Origin: Gammaproteobacteria bacterium
GTDB lineage: Bacteria; Pseudomonadota; Gammaproteobacteria; Chromatiales; Chromatiaceae
Length of the DNA: 6,984 nucleotides
Assembly (NCBI GenBank): GCA_015767355.1
Contig: JADWMH010000113.1
Location: 1 to 6,984, forward strand
Direction: 5' to 3'
Shown here one piece after another: positions 6,191 to 6,984 of this stretch (its first letter is position 1; each line of letters opens with the position of its first letter). The translations under genes were made by a program, and so were the position numbers. The notes under the pieces are model-generated. The model saw only the letters and a list, made by a program, of their open reading frames with translations. It did not search any database and was not told the origin of the DNA.

Positions 6191-6952
6191 TCATAAAACA
6201 AACCACTGGCTGGGACCATGCTGTTCGAGAATTTGAAAGCGCGCCCCCAGAGATCTATCAACATCCTGTACCGCATCCCGTACCAGATGCTCTGCATTGT
6301 TCTTTTCACTGACATGTGCGCCGATCAGATATTTCCAGCGCTGGTGATCCAGTTGCCGCAGCAGATCGGCTGACTGGTGGTTATTGAGATGCCCATGATT
6401 TCCACCGACACGACGCTGAAGAAAAGGCGGATAAGGTCCCTGCTGCAGCATTTTAATGTCGTGATTGAACTCGAGCACAAGTGCATCCAGACCCTGCAGC
6501 TGCGCAATAATATGCGATGTAACACAGCCGCTGTCGGTCAATATGCCCAGTCGTTTCTGATTTGCCAGGAAGTGATATTGGCAGGGCTCTGCGGCATCAT
6601 GGGGAACTGTAAAAGGCGTCACTTCGACTTCACCGATGCGAAAGGAGCTGCCATTGGCATGAAAATGGTGAAGCTGTGAATCCTGATGCCATTTGCAGCC
6701 GCGGCTGGTGCCGGTCGTGGCCCAGACAGGCACATTGTAGCGCCGACTCAATGTTGCAGCCCCCTTGATGTGATCGCCATGCTCATGGGTCAGCAGCAAG
6801 GCATCGATGCAGGAGGCGGTGAGATCTACCTTTGCAAGACGTGACTCAAGCTCTCTGAGAGAGAAGCCGCAATCAATCAGCAGCGTGGTTCCCCCTGACT
6901 GCAGCAGCGTCGCATTTCCGCCGCTGCCGCTGCCAAGCGAAAGTAATTTCAT
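6191..6952 (-). CDS. MBL-fold metallohydrolase, WalJ/YycJ-like
   Basis: This 253-residue protein belongs to the metallo-beta-lactamase fold and resembles the WalJ/YycJ group of probable nucleases or phosphodiesterases. It has the N-terminal SLGSGSGGNAT at residues 5-15, LLIDCGFS at 24-31, and the metal-binding THEHGDH at 55-61 (His56, His58, Asp60, His61). Further likely ligands are His118 in TVPHDA, Asp140 in LTDSG, His186 or His188 in GNHGHLNN, and His213 in AHVS. There is no signal peptide or membrane segment, so it should be cytoplasmic. The substrate is not known from sequence. No in-frame stop lies upstream within the window, so the start rests on the family N-terminus (MKLLSLGSGSGGN) and the GGAG site at 6958-6961. 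The ATG appears to overlap the stop of an upstream frame by ATGA. In Pseudomonas and relatives a homologous gene lies between bamC and purC. Here a purine gene, purL, also lies downstream. Confidence 0.9.
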   Translation of the reverse strand: MKLLSLGSGSGGNATLLQSGGTTLLIDCGFSLRELESRLAKVDLTASCIDALLLTHEHGDHIKGAATLSRRYNVPVWATTGTSRGCKWHQDSQLHHFHANGSSFRIGEVEVTPFTVPHDAAEPCQYHFLANQKRLGILTDSGCVTSHIIAQLQGLDALVLEFNHDIKMLQQGPYPPFLQRRVGGNHGHLNNHQSADLLRQLDHQRWKYLIGAHVSEKNNAEHLVRDAVQDVDRSLGARFQILEQHGPSQWFVL

Positions 6953-6984
6953 CCCTGCTCCATGCTCATATCTAGCGAGACCAA
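6949..6984 (-). CDS. Possible C-terminal tail of an upstream gene, cut by window edge
   Basis: On the minus strand one frame is open from the window edge through 11 codons (LVSLDMSMEQG) to a TGA at 6951-6949. That stop overlaps the ATG of the MBL-fold gene as ATGA, a usual arrangement for translationally coupled genes. The stretch is far too short to identify by sequence. From gene order in Pseudomonas-type genomes, bamC would be a candidate, but this is inference only, and a 36-nt open frame can easily arise by chance. Confidence 0.3.
   Translation of the reverse strand: MVSLDMSMEQG
6953..6961 (-). promoter_or_regulatory. Ribosome binding site for the MBL-fold gene
   Basis: GGAG at 6958-6961 (minus strand) lies 5 nt before the ATG at 6952. 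It is the main sequence evidence for this start, because no in-frame stop codon occurs between the ATG and the window edge. An upstream ATG at 6963-6961, which overlaps this site, is in a different frame and runs into the overlapping TGA. Confidence 0.65.

Noticed and set aside
6010..6312. Plus-strand 100-codon frame through the purL-MBL intergenic region
   Set aside because: Its middle is simply the translated inverted repeat (MEHTDSTES, then VYSECSVV), and its ends are antisense to purL and the MBL-fold gene. The repetitive reading reflects the 9-nt DNA periodicity, not a protein.

Overview
This window reads as ordinary chromosomal DNA of a proteobacterium, most likely a gammaproteobacterium. 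The PurL is the long single-chain type of about 1,300 residues typical of Gammaproteobacteria. A WalJ/YycJ-type metallo-beta-lactamase-fold gene next to a purine gene also fits that group. Base composition looks moderate (judged by eye, not computed). Genus cannot be fixed from the sequence alone.

Layout: every confident gene is on the minus strand, so transcription runs from right to left. From the right edge there is a possible 12-codon tail of an upstream gene, then an MBL-fold metallohydrolase (6952 to 6191). A 170-bp intergenic region follows, carrying an imperfect inverted repeat and the probable purL promoter region. Next come full-length purL (6020 to 2124), a 39-bp AT-rich gap, rmlB (2084 to 1032), a 15-bp gap and rmlA (1016 to 150). 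The last 149 bp hold a short direct repeat and a second copy of the inverted repeat, cut by the window edge. No protein-coding gene is supported on the plus strand. No RNA gene, CRISPR array, insertion sequence, phage gene or origin was seen.

How the genes relate: RmlA and RmlB catalyse the first two steps from glucose-1-phosphate and dTTP to dTDP-4-keto-6-deoxyglucose, the precursor of dTDP-L-rhamnose and other deoxysugars of surface polysaccharides. rmlC and rmlD are not in the window. PurL performs the fourth step of de novo purine synthesis. The 39-bp and 15-bp gaps and common strand suggest that rmlBA can be co-transcribed with purL, although an extra promoter in the AT-rich gap is possible.

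The least explained feature is the pair of related inverted repeats built from a 9-nt CCGTG-containing unit. They sit in the same orientation on either side of the purL-rmlB-rmlA block. They look like copies of a dispersed intergenic repeat family. I found no convincing evidence of a previously undescribed multi-gene system here.
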